Shown here in pieces: positions 1 to 8,438 of a stretch of DNA of 64,000 nucleotides. Below the pieces are notes generated by a model that did not search any database, was not told the DNA's origin, and saw only the letters and a list, made by a program, of their open reading frames with translations. Position 1 is the first letter of the stretch; every line of letters starts with the position of its first letter. The DNA comes from Marnyiella aurantia (GTDB lineage Bacteria; Bacteroidota; Bacteroidia; Flavobacteriales; Weeksellaceae): assembly GCF_014041915.1 (NCBI RefSeq), contig NZ_CP059472.1:744001-808000 (forward strand). The letters are read 5' to 3'. A program made the position numbers and the translations under genes.

Positions 1-65
1 TGGGCGGACTGGCCGTTTTTGGCTGGTACTCATTCAAAGGGGAATATTCTGAGGATAAGATCTAA
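1..65 (+). CDS. C-terminal tail of an unidentified protein
   Basis: An open frame enters from the left edge and ends in TAA at 63-65. Only about 20 residues are visible (GGLAVFGWYSF then KGEYSEDKI), with a hydrophobic stretch followed by a short charged tail, as at the end of a membrane protein. It lies 60 bases before the small membrane protein gene and points the same way, so it may belong to the same operon. The family cannot be named from this piece. Confidence 0.45.
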   Translation, partial: GGLAVFGWYSFKGEYSEDKI

Positions 66-125
66 AGCGGCCCATGCCAAGATGAATGGCCATTAAATCA
101 TATACTGATCTTTCCAAATTTCCAA

Positions 126-320
126 ATGAAAAACAGACACAAACAAAAACTGGTTATTTTGAGCATCACATTATTTGTGATGCTCAATGCACCGGTTTTA
201 CTTCTGTTCAACGGCACAAAGTCTTTCATGGGCCTGCCAGCTATTTATGCCTACCTTTTTGCGGTATGGTTTGCCTCCAGCTTACTGTCATTTTTAATAT
301 TCCGGAAGTATAATGAGTAG
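126..320 (+). CDS. DUF3311-like small two-helix membrane protein
   Basis: 64 residues with two hydrophobic segments (about 10-28 and 38-59) separated by a short loop containing GLPAIYAYLFAVW. The G-x-P-x-x-Y-x-Y-x-x-x-W pattern resembles DUF3311 proteins, which are small subunits encoded beside sodium/solute symporter (SSS) permeases. The stop codon overlaps the next gene by 8 bases, and that gene carries an SSS domain, so translational coupling and physical partnership are plausible inferences. The ATG at 126 is preferred over a different-frame ORF at 86-313 because only this frame encodes a coherent membrane protein. The family assignment comes from pattern recall, not a search. Confidence 0.65.
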   Translation: MKNRHKQKLVILSITLFVMLNAPVLLLFNGTKSFMGLPAIYAYLFAVWFASSLLSFLIFRKYNE

Positions 321-2964
321 TCCGATTTTATTTTTGCTCGTCATCCTGTCTTTGGGGCTGCTTTTCTTTATCGCTTTCTGGGCGGAAAAAAGGAAGAGCA
401 ATTTCTGGGTAAACAATCCTTACATCTACTCCCTTTCATTAGCGGTGTACTGTTCGGCGTGGACATATTACGGCAGTATAGGCGTGGCTTCCAACCAGGG
501 TTTGGAGTATCTGGCAGTTTACTTAGGTCCGGTAATCATCATTCCTTCCTGGATTTATATTAATACCAAAATTATCAGGATATCGCGGGTTCATAAAATA
601 AGCAGTATTGCCGATTTCATTTCTCTGCGCTATGGTAACAGCCGGTTTCTGGGAGCACTGGTCGCAATTGTATGTATGCTGGCGGTAATTCCATACATCG
701 GACTTCAGATTAAAGCGATCTCCGATACCTTTCATTTAATGACAGCTACGGCAAATTCGGATAATATTTTTCTTGATACCGCAACCTATGTCGTGGTGAT
801 TATCGCCATATTTTCCGCCTATTACGGAACTAAATATGTGGATGCTTCCGAAAAAAGACTGGGGATTATTTCTGCAGTAGCGTTTGAAAGCTTCCTGAAA
901 CTGATCTTCTTTATTGTACTGGGGATTTTTGTGGTGTACGGCGTATTTAACGGTTTTAATGATATCTACGAACAAGCTTCCAAACTTCCTGATTTTGCTC
1001 AGAAAAATACCATCAACGGTTTAGAAGGCGGCTTTAATTTTTTTCTGATGAGCATGCTTTCCATGACGGCGATTTTCATGCTTCCAAGGCAGTTTCACAC
1101 AACCATCGTGGAAAACAGAACAGAAAAGCACCTAAAAACAGCGATTTGGTTATTCCCGCTTTATTTATTGCTGATGAATATCTTCGTGTTTCCGATCGCT
1201 TGGGGTGGCAAGATCCTATTTTTAGGCGAAAATGTTAATCCGGAGTTTTATTCGATCCTTATTCCGCAGAAATTCGGGAATATACTAATTGCCGGAATGG
1301 TATTTCTGGGCGGCTTGAGTGCCTGTATTTCCATGATTATTATTTCGAGTATTTCACTGTCTATAATGCTGTCCAATAACATTATTATTCCCTACGGCTG
1401 GCTAAACAGTTTGAAAACCGAGACCGAATATTCCAACAACAGAACGATCGTCAATATCCGCAAATTCAGTATTTTCTCATTGATTATCGTTGGATTCCTG
1501 TTCTACAAATTCCTCATTAGCAGTGCATCCTTATTTTCTGTGGGACTTATTGCTTTTGTGATGATTGCACAGCTGGCACCTTCATTTTTTGGTGCGATTT
1601 TCTGGCGGCGGGGGAGCTTCTCCGGCGCGGTAAGTGGCCTAATTGTGGGTATGTTGATCTGTTATTTCAATCTTATTTTGCCCCATTATTTCGAAACTAC
1701 TTATCAGAATTCAGCAGTATTTAATTTTTTTAAACTGAACTATCTTTCGCCGGTTGCCAATGTTTTTTTCTGGAGTTTGCTTATAAACAGTGGACTTTTT
1801 ATGATCGTTTCGTCCCTCACCGCGGGTAATTACAGAGAAAGAAACTTTGCGGAACTTTATGTTGACATTAACGATTATATTCAGAATCATGAAAACGCCT
1901 ATATCTGGAAAGGCACCGCCAACATTTCCGATATCCGCAAAATTCTGACCCGCTTTTTAGGTGAGAAAAAAACCCGACAGGCGCTGAAGATCTTTAATCT
2001 AAAGTACAATATTTCTGATGAAAACGACAGTGCAGATTCGCGATTCATTAAGTTTTCAGAGAATTTACTCAGCGGAAGAATCGGTACTGCTTCAGCTAAA
2101 ATATTAATTGAAGGGGTAACTCAGGAGGATAAAATTACCTTGCCTGAGGTTCTTAAAATTCTGGAAGAATCAAAAGAGAACATCTCCATGAACAAGCAGC
2201 TCACCGAGCATTCGCAACAGCTGAGCAAACTTTCGGAAGAGTTGCAGAATGCGAATGAAACACTGGTGATAAAAGACAAACAGAAAGACGATTTTCTGGA
2301 TTCCGTAGCACACGAACTGCGCACTCCCCTTACCGCCATCCGCGCAACCAGCGAATTGCTTTTGGATGATGAAGATATGCCTGCAGAGATTAAAAAAGAC
2401 TTTTTGGGCAATATTATTTCCGAAAGTGACAGGCTTGCCGAAATCATTAATGACATCCTGTACCTGGATAAACTGGAAGCCGGAACTATGCCGCTTAATA
2501 TTGACAGGAAAAACATAGTTGAAACCTACCATAAATCACTAAAACCTTTACTGCACCTGTTTGATCAGAAACACCTGCACCACTCCGAAGTGAATTTACT
2601 TAATAATGAAACTTATGAATATGATGAGATGAAGATGATTCAGGTGTTCCAGAATATCCTGGGGAACGCACTGAAATTCACCAATGAACAGGGAATGATA
2701 CAGACTAAATTGCAGGAAAAAGAAGGCAGACTAAAGATATCGGTTTTCAATACGGGAAAAATGATTCCGGAAGAAGATCTGGAGTTCGTTTTCGAAAAGT
2801 TTTACCAAAGTAAAAATCAGAATCTCCTGAAACCTGTAGGGAGCGGTTTGGGACTGGCAATTTGTAAACGGATAATTAATGCGCATGGCGGAACCATTAA
2901 AGCTAAAAACAAAGAAATCGGGGTAACCTTCGAGATTTTTTTGCCCACTAAAAATGATACATAA
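313..2964 (+). CDS. SSS-domain sensor histidine kinase (CrbS/CbrA-like)
   Basis: 883-residue hybrid of a transporter and a kinase. Residues 1 to about 520 form a multi-helix membrane region with the look of an SLC5/SSS sodium/solute symporter. It is followed by a linker, a coiled coil near 615-650, a HisKA domain with H-box HELRTPLTAI (His667), and an HATPase domain with N-box NILGNALKFTN and G-box GSGLGLAI. In the related CbrA and CrbS families the symporter part senses or carries a substrate and the kinase drives a two-component cascade. CrbS controls acetyl-CoA synthetase in Vibrio and Pseudomonas, which fits the prpE and acs genes downstream. The TAA overlaps the ATG of the response regulator by one base. 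The ligand (acetate or another short-chain acid) is inference. Confidence 0.88.
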   Translation: MSSPILFLLVILSLGLLFFIAFWAEKRKSNFWVNNPYIYSLSLAVYCSAWTYYGSIGVASNQGLEYLAVYLGPVIIIPSWIYINTKIIRISRVHKISSIADFISLRYGNSRFLGALVAIVCMLAVIPYIGLQIKAISDTFHLMTATANSDNIFLDTATYVVVIIAIFSAYYGTKYVDASEKRLGIISAVAFESFLKLIFFIVLGIFVVYGVFNGFNDIYEQASKLPDFAQKNTINGLEGGFNFFLMSMLSMTAIFMLPRQFHTTIVENRTEKHLKTAIWLFPLYLLLMNIFVFPIAWGGKILFLGENVNPEFYSILIPQKFGNILIAGMVFLGGLSACISMIIISSISLSIMLSNNIIIPYGWLNSLKTETEYSNNRTIVNIRKFSIFSLIIVGFLFYKFLISSASLFSVGLIAFVMIAQLAPSFFGAIFWRRGSFSGAVSGLIVGMLICYFNLILPHYFETTYQNSAVFNFFKLNYLSPVANVFFWSLLINSGLFMIVSSLTAGNYRERNFAELYVDINDYIQNHENAYIWKGTANISDIRKILTRFLGEKKTRQALKIFNLKYNISDENDSADSRFIKFSENLLSGRIGTASAKILIEGVTQEDKITLPEVLKILEESKENISMNKQLTEHSQQLSKLSEELQNANETLVIKDKQKDDFLDSVAHELRTPLTAIRATSELLLDDEDMPAEIKKDFLGNIISESDRLAEIINDILYLDKLEAGTMPLNIDRKNIVETYHKSLKPLLHLFDQKHLHHSEVNLLNNETYEYDEMKMIQVFQNILGNALKFTNEQGMIQTKLQEKEGRLKISVFNTGKMIPEEDLEFVFEKFYQSKNQNLLKPVGSGLGLAICKRIINAHGGTIKAKNKEIGVTFEIFLPTKNDT

Positions 2965-3326
2965 TGAAAAAGATACTAATTGCAGACGACGAACATAAAA
3001 TTATAATGACGCTGGAATATGCCTTCCGCAAAGCAGGTTACGAGGTATTTATCGCGCGGGACGGCTCCGAAGTATTGGAAATCCTGAAAACCGAAATTCC
3101 GGATATTATTCTGCTCGATATTATGATGCCGAACGTGGACGGATATACTACCCTGGCAGAAATCCGAAAGAACGAAGCTTATTCCAATATAAAAGTCATA
3201 TTCCTTTCAGCAAAAAGCGGTGAGGGCGATATTGCCCAAGGATTGGAACTGGGTGCCGATGCGTACGTTACAAAGCCCTACTCCATTAAAAAACTTACAG
3301 AACAGGTAGAAAATCTAATTAAATAA
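2964..3326 (+). CDS. single-domain response regulator (CheY-like)
   Basis: 120 residues forming only a receiver domain. The acidic pair D8-D9, the phosphoacceptor D52 in LLDIMMP, the signalling S82 and the conserved K104 in TKPY are all present, so phosphorylation is expected. No DNA-binding or enzymatic output domain follows. The start overlaps the histidine kinase stop (TAATG), so the two are almost certainly a cognate pair. Because there is no output domain, it must act through a protein partner or a phosphorelay. This differs from the LuxR-type CrbR that partners CrbS in Gammaproteobacteria. It ends only 10 bases before prpE. Confidence 0.92.
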   Translation: MKKILIADDEHKIIMTLEYAFRKAGYEVFIARDGSEVLEILKTEIPDIILLDIMMPNVDGYTTLAEIRKNEAYSNIKVIFLSAKSGEGDIAQGLELGADAYVTKPYSIKKLTEQVENLIK

Positions 3327-3336
3327 AACTGAAAAT

Positions 3337-5235
3337 ATGAAAGCGCAGGAAATGTTCCGCGAAAGTGTGGACAATAAAGAAGAATTTTGGGCAGCACAGG
3401 CCGAAAATATTGAATGGTTCAAAAAACCGACCCAAATACTTACGAACGACGGTGAAAACTATCCGACCTGGTACACAGACGGAGAGTTAAACACCTGTTA
3501 TCTGGCTCTGGACAAGCATATTAATGATGGTTTCGGCGATCAGGCAGCTATTATTTACGATTCACCGGTAACCTCCAGAATCATTAAATACACCTACAGC
3601 GAAGTTCGGGAAAAGGTTGCTAAACTGGCGGGAGGATTGCAAAACTTAGGGTTGCAAAAAGGCGATACCGCTATTGTTTATATGCCTATGATTCCCGAGT
3701 CATTATTTGCCATGCTGGCATGTGCGAGATTGGGCGTAACGCATTCCGTGGTTTTTGGTGGTTTTGCACCTACAGAACTGGCCATCAGGATCGATGACTG
3801 TAATCCGAAAGCCATCATTACCGCAAGTTCCGGTATGGAGGTGGCGCGCCGGATTCCGTATTTGCCTTTTGTTAAAGAAGCCATTTCACTTTCCGAGCAC
3901 AAACCCGAGCATATTGTTGCGTTCGACCGCAAACTGTTGGGCAACAGAATTAATCATAAAGCTGACGGTCTGACTGATTTTGATAAACTGATCGCAGAAT
4001 CGGAACCTGTGGAGTGTGTCCCCGTAGAATCTAACCACCCACTCTATATTCTTTATACCTCTGGAACCACCGGAAAACCAAAGGGCGTGGTTCGCGACAA
4101 TGGAGGTCATGCAGTCGCGATGAAATTTGCGATTAAAAATATTTACGGCGCAAATGAAGGCGAAACCTTCTGGGCCGCCTCTGATATCGGTTGGGCTGTG
4201 GGCCACAGTTTCTCGGTTTATGCTCCGCTCATCAATAGAAACACTACGGTTATTTTTGAAGGAAAACCTATTGGCACTCCGGATGCTGGTACTTTCTGGC
4301 GTGTCATTGAGGAACATAAAGTTTCGGTCATGTTTACCGCTCCTACGGCAATCAGAGCTATTAAAAAAGAAGATCCTGAAGGCGAGTTTGTAAAGAAATA
4401 CGATTTATCTTCCCTCAGAACCCAGTTTTTGGCCGGCGAACGCTGCGATGTGGCTACCTTGGACTGGTACGAGGAATTTGTGGGCGTTCCCGCAATTGAT
4501 CACTGGTGGCAAACCGAATCCGGCTGGCCGATGTTGGGCTTAATGCCCGGTGTGGAAGATGTTAAAATTAAACGAGCCTCCGCAGGAAAACCAATTCCCG
4601 GTTATGACATCAAAATTTTCAGCGAAGAAGGTTACGAACTGGAAGCGCACCACGAAGGATATCTGGTTATTAAACTTCCGCTGGCTCCGGGAGCCATGAC
4701 CGGAGTTTGGGGCGATCCCGAACGGTTTAAATTCGGCTATCTCTCCAGGTTTCCGGGATATTATTTCTCCGGTGATGGCGCGATTAAAGATGAAGACGGT
4801 TATGTGTTCGTTACCGGACGCGTGGACGATGTGATTAATGTGGCCGGACACCGGCTTTCCACCTCAGAAATGGAGGAAGTGGTATCGGCGCACAAGGAGG
4901 TCGCCGAATGCTGCGTGGTGGGAATTGATGATGATCTGAAAGGTCAGGTTCCTTTTGCCATCGCGGTCTTAAAATCGGGCTCCAAAGCAGATCAGGAGCA
5001 GCTGGAAAAGGATATTGTGAATTTGGTAAGAGAGAAAATAGGCGCAGTGGCCTGTCTTAAGAATGCCATGGTCGTAAACAGACTTCCGAAAACACGTTCC
5101 GGAAAAATTTTAAGAAAACTGATCCGCACCATGCTGGATGGGAAGGAATACCAGATGCCATCCACCATAGATGATGAATCCATTGTGGAAGAACTTCAGC
5201 AAATGATGGACTTGTATAAAAAAGAAAAAATCTAA
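3337..5235 (+). CDS. prpE: propionyl-CoA synthetase (PrpE-like acyl-CoA ligase)
   Basis: 632-residue AMP-forming acyl-CoA ligase of the acetyl/propionyl-CoA synthetase group. Visible motifs are the P-loop-like YTSGTTGKPKG, the adenylate-binding HWWQTESGWPM, the hinge-region GRVDDVINVAGHRLS and the C-terminal PKTRSGKI with catalytic Lys590. The ESGWPM and FLAGERCD variants are typical of PrpE rather than Acs (ETGG). It makes propionyl-CoA (or a similar short-chain acyl-CoA) from the free acid, ATP and CoA in the cytoplasm. It follows the response regulator by 10 bases, so it is probably in the kinase operon. Lys590 is the site that acetylation controls in this family. Confidence 0.85.
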   Translation: MKAQEMFRESVDNKEEFWAAQAENIEWFKKPTQILTNDGENYPTWYTDGELNTCYLALDKHINDGFGDQAAIIYDSPVTSRIIKYTYSEVREKVAKLAGGLQNLGLQKGDTAIVYMPMIPESLFAMLACARLGVTHSVVFGGFAPTELAIRIDDCNPKAIITASSGMEVARRIPYLPFVKEAISLSEHKPEHIVAFDRKLLGNRINHKADGLTDFDKLIAESEPVECVPVESNHPLYILYTSGTTGKPKGVVRDNGGHAVAMKFAIKNIYGANEGETFWAASDIGWAVGHSFSVYAPLINRNTTVIFEGKPIGTPDAGTFWRVIEEHKVSVMFTAPTAIRAIKKEDPEGEFVKKYDLSSLRTQFLAGERCDVATLDWYEEFVGVPAIDHWWQTESGWPMLGLMPGVEDVKIKRASAGKPIPGYDIKIFSEEGYELEAHHEGYLVIKLPLAPGAMTGVWGDPERFKFGYLSRFPGYYFSGDGAIKDEDGYVFVTGRVDDVINVAGHRLSTSEMEEVVSAHKEVAECCVVGIDDDLKGQVPFAIAVLKSGSKADQEQLEKDIVNLVREKIGAVACLKNAMVVNRLPKTRSGKILRKLIRTMLDGKEYQMPSTIDDESIVEELQQMMDLYKKEKI

Positions 5236-5261
5236 CTTAGATACCTGAACAGGATTTGGCT

Positions 5262-5352
5262 ACCCAGGCTCCTTAGCCCTGATAGGAGCGGTTACCCCGC
5301 ACCCGCCGCAGGCGGGGAGGAGTATGAGCGCATAGCAGGAAAAAGCTCCTGA
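5262..5352 (+). repeat. intergenic structured repeat element
   Basis: The 145-base gap between prpE and acs contains a GC-rich block unlike the flanking intergenic DNA. It has a GCTCCT/AGGAGC hairpin (5268-5273 with 5284-5289), a perfect CCCGCC-GCA-GGCGGG hairpin (5302-5316), and the phrase GAGCGCATAGCAGGAAAAAGC near its end. A second GCTCCT at 5345-5350 can pair with the same AGGAGC, giving an alternative fold. Phrases such as TAGCCCTGATAGGAGCGG and AGCGCATAGCAGGAA occur in an interspersed intergenic repeat of Flavobacteriia, as far as I recall. No ORF is needed to explain it. Function is unknown. Confidence 0.6.
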
Positions 5353-5380
5353 ATAAAAGCAGAATAAAAAATTAAAAATT

Positions 5381-7288
5381 ATGAAAAATTATTTTATAGA
5401 TGATCTACCGGATTATTTTAAACAGTATAAAAAATCGATCAAAAACCCCAAGAAATTCTGGGATAAAATTGCTGACGAAAACTTCGTGTGGTACCAGCGA
5501 TGGAGAAAAGTGGTGGAATATGACATGCATGAGGCCAAAATTAAATGGTTTAAAAATGCCAAACTCAACATCACCAAGAACTGCATAGACCGCCACCTGA
5601 ACACCCGCGGCGACAAGACCGCGATTATCTGGGAACCCAACGATCCGACCGAAGAGGCACAGCATATTTCGTATTCCGAACTGCGCGACAGAGTCTGCAA
5701 AATGGCCAATGTGCTGCGCGATATGGGCATTGAAAAGGGCGACCGGGTCTGCATTTATCTGCCGATGATTCCTGAACTTGCCGTGATGATGCTTGCCTGC
5801 GCGCGCCTGGGAGCAGTGCATTCGGTGATATTTGCTGGATTCTCTGCCTCGGCGGTGACTTCACGTGTGAATGACTGCCAGGCAAAACTGATAATCTGTT
5901 CGGACGGAAGTTACCGCGGTAACAAAGCCATCGATCTCAAAGGAATTATCGACGAAGCCGTGGAAAGCTGCCCGACTGTGGAGAAAGTTTTGGTTGTGAA
6001 AAGAACCGGCGGCAACGTAAAAATGAAGGAAGGACGCGACTTCTGGCTGGAACCGCTTTACGAAAAAGCCGCTTCAGATTTCATTTCGGTGATAATGGAT
6101 GCCGAAGATCCACTGTTCATTCTGTACACTTCCGGCTCCACTGGAAAACCCAAAGGCATGTTGCACACCACGGCCGGTTATATGGTTTACACGGCGTATA
6201 CTTTCAAGAACGTATTTAATTACAGGGAAAACGATATTTACTGGTGCACAGCGGACATTGGCTGGATCACAGGGCACTCGTACATCCTCTACGGACCGCT
6301 CGCAAACGGCGCTACGACGGTAATCTTCGAAGGTGTTCCTACGTACCCGGAACCCGACCGTTTCTGGGAAGTGATTGAAAAACACAAAGTCACCCAGTTT
6401 TACACAGCTCCGACTGCAATCCGCTCGCTGGCCAAGGAGTCTTATGAGTGGGTAGAGAAACATGACCTTTCCAGTCTGCGCATTATAGGTTCCGTGGGCG
6501 AACCCATTAACGATGAGGCCTGGCACTGGTACAACGACCATGTGGGCAAAAAGAAATGCCCGATTGTGGATACCTGGTGGCAAACTGAGACCGGCGGCAT
6601 TATGATTTCGCCGATTCCGTTTGTAACGCCAACCAAACCGACCTACGCTACCCTTCCACTTCCGGGAATTCAGCCGGTTTTGATGGATGATAAACGGAAT
6701 GAAATCACCGGAAATCAGGTTGACGGCAACCTCTGTATCCGTTTTCCGTGGCCCGGAATCGCGAGAACGATCTGGGGCGATCATCAGCGGTATAAGGAAA
6801 CCTACTTCACGGCATTTCCGGGTAAATATTTCACCGGCGACGGTGCCCTGCGCGATGAAGTGGGCTACTACAGAATTACGGGACGTGTAGATGATGTGAT
6901 TATTGTTTCCGGGCACAACCTCGGAACTGCACCCATAGAGGACAGCATCAACCAGCATCCTGCGGTGGCAGAATCGGCGATTGTAGGTTATCCGCACGAC
7001 ATCAAAGGAAGCGCGCTCTATGGGTATGTCATTTTGAAAGATGTGGGCGAGAGCCGCGACCGCGACAACTTGAGAAAGGAAATTAACCAGGTAATCAGCG
7101 ATACAGTGGGACCGATTGCTAAACTGGATAAGATTCAGTTCGTGTCTGCCTTGCCAAAAACACGTTCAGGCAAAATTATGCGGAGGATTTTAAGGAAAAT
7201 TGCAGAAGGAGATTTTGCCAACTTTGGCGACACCTCTACCCTGCTGAATCCGGAGATTGTGGAGGAAATAAAAGAGGAGAGGATTTAG
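5381..7288 (+). CDS. acs: acetyl-CoA synthetase
   Basis: 635-residue AMP-forming acetate:CoA ligase. It shows an N-terminal Acs region, YTSGSTGKPKGML for ATP binding, the acetate-pocket motif TWWQTETGG, the hinge GRVDDVIIVSGHNLGT, and PKTRSGKI with catalytic Lys598. The ETGG form separates it from the PrpE paralogue upstream. Length matches typical Acs (about 640-650). It activates acetate for the TCA and glyoxylate pathways. It follows prpE by 145 bases occupied by a structured repeat, so co-transcription from the kinase operon is possible but unproven. The nearby SSS-type kinase is the best candidate regulator by analogy with CrbS control of acs. Confidence 0.93.
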   Translation: MKNYFIDDLPDYFKQYKKSIKNPKKFWDKIADENFVWYQRWRKVVEYDMHEAKIKWFKNAKLNITKNCIDRHLNTRGDKTAIIWEPNDPTEEAQHISYSELRDRVCKMANVLRDMGIEKGDRVCIYLPMIPELAVMMLACARLGAVHSVIFAGFSASAVTSRVNDCQAKLIICSDGSYRGNKAIDLKGIIDEAVESCPTVEKVLVVKRTGGNVKMKEGRDFWLEPLYEKAASDFISVIMDAEDPLFILYTSGSTGKPKGMLHTTAGYMVYTAYTFKNVFNYRENDIYWCTADIGWITGHSYILYGPLANGATTVIFEGVPTYPEPDRFWEVIEKHKVTQFYTAPTAIRSLAKESYEWVEKHDLSSLRIIGSVGEPINDEAWHWYNDHVGKKKCPIVDTWWQTETGGIMISPIPFVTPTKPTYATLPLPGIQPVLMDDKRNEITGNQVDGNLCIRFPWPGIARTIWGDHQRYKETYFTAFPGKYFTGDGALRDEVGYYRITGRVDDVIIVSGHNLGTAPIEDSINQHPAVAESAIVGYPHDIKGSALYGYVILKDVGESRDRDNLRKEINQVISDTVGPIAKLDKIQFVSALPKTRSGKIMRRILRKIAEGDFANFGDTSTLLNPEIVEEIKEERI

Positions 7289-7532
7289 TGAATGGTGGTT
7301 GGTGGTTGGTAATTTATTGATTTGTATAAAATCCTCTTACCCGATTGTTTATGATATTTTAGTACTTTCAGACCTAATTAATCAACTACAGTAATCAATA
7401 TATTCCTTACGATGCGCTATTTTTCTCTTAAAGAAAGGAATAATTAAAGAGTTTCATGAGAAAACCAGCAATCGTAAGTAATTTAAATACTCCGACACTG
7501 GGCAAACGATCAAATAAACCAAACATTAGCTG
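7289..7532. other. intergenic region, AT-rich, no feature recognised
   Basis: 244 bases between acs and a lone secreted-protein gene. A short direct repeat (GGTGGTTGGTGGTTGG) lies just after acs. I see no convincing terminator, no full TAnnTTTG promoter and no ORF. Confidence 0.4.
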
Positions 7533-8264
7533 ATGAACAAAAATACTATAATAATACTCATACTTCTGTTTCAACTATTGCCAGCTCAAAAGTTGGAATT
7601 TTTCAAGCAGAACATAGAATCTAAAGGCAGCTTTGTAATTAGCACCTACAGCGAAAATTATTATAAGGAAGTAATCAAAAATTCGCTGCCATTACTGCAA
7701 CCAATAAAAATAACAGGTAAAGCTGATTTTGAGGAGTTAAGTAAATTATTCCCTGGTTATATCGAGGGACAATGCTTAAAAGTTGAAAAAGAGACGTTTA
7801 AACCGAGGGTTTTCAAAATATGTACAGCCGGTACAAAACGAGATAATGATTCTACATCAATTATAGTTGATGGCAACCTAATGCTTGACTCTAAACTTGA
7901 TGAATTTTATATTTTCAAATACTATTTTATGGATAGCGGTGGCTATTACCTGTTAAATATCAACAGCAAAAAAATTTATCATGTATTTAATGAACCTCAA
8001 TTTTCGCCAGATAAGTCTTTTATTGTAGCTCCTTTTGTACGTTATAATGATTTTATGCTAGAGATCTTCGACACTGAATCCGATAGAAATCTAAGTTATT
8101 ATTTAGGTGATGGCAGGTTCACGCTAAATAAGATTGAATTAGTTAAGATTAACAGTTTTCGTAAAAAAGTATTGTTTTTGGACTTAACCCAAAAAGTTGA
8201 ATATGATGAGTACTTTCAAAAGATTGAAGACAGAACCAGAAACATTCGGCTGCTAATTCAATAA
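7533..8264 (+). CDS. putative secreted protein of unknown function
   Basis: 243 residues. The N-terminus (MNKNTIIILILLFQLLPAQ) is a short signal peptide ending in a typical Bacteroidetes AQ cleavage site. The rest is a soluble, Lys/Tyr/Phe-rich chain with no motif I recognise. It lacks a T9SS sorting domain and a lipobox, so a periplasmic location is most likely. The gene is visibly richer in A and T than acs upstream or the lipoprotein gene downstream, and it is flanked by unannotated AT-rich gaps on both sides, which could mean recent acquisition or relaxed selection. Confidence 0.6.
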   Translation: MNKNTIIILILLFQLLPAQKLEFFKQNIESKGSFVISTYSENYYKEVIKNSLPLLQPIKITGKADFEELSKLFPGYIEGQCLKVEKETFKPRVFKICTAGTKRDNDSTSIIVDGNLMLDSKLDEFYIFKYYFMDSGGYYLLNINSKKIYHVFNEPQFSPDKSFIVAPFVRYNDFMLEIFDTESDRNLSYYLGDGRFTLNKIELVKINSFRKKVLFLDLTQKVEYDEYFQKIEDRTRNIRLLIQ

Positions 8265-8438
8265 TTTCAGTAAACAACTATTTGGTGGGAAAATTATATT
8301 AACCTTTAAGCAATTATGGCATGACGCAGGACTTGAAAGTAATCGAGATGGTCTAAGTGAAACTGTCTAGATATCATAATTACTTAGTACTCAACTTAGG
8401 AATACATTTTGATTAACTGCACCCGTTATCTGTTATAA

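Noticed and set aside
86-313. Open frame of 75 codons before the histidine kinase
   Set aside because: It overlaps the membrane protein at 126-320 in another frame, has no coherent hydrophobic or domain pattern, and contains the real gene's sequence out of frame.
6074-6997. 307-codon minus-strand frame inside acs
   Set aside because: acs is unmistakable on the plus strand over its full length; this frame is its antisense shadow.
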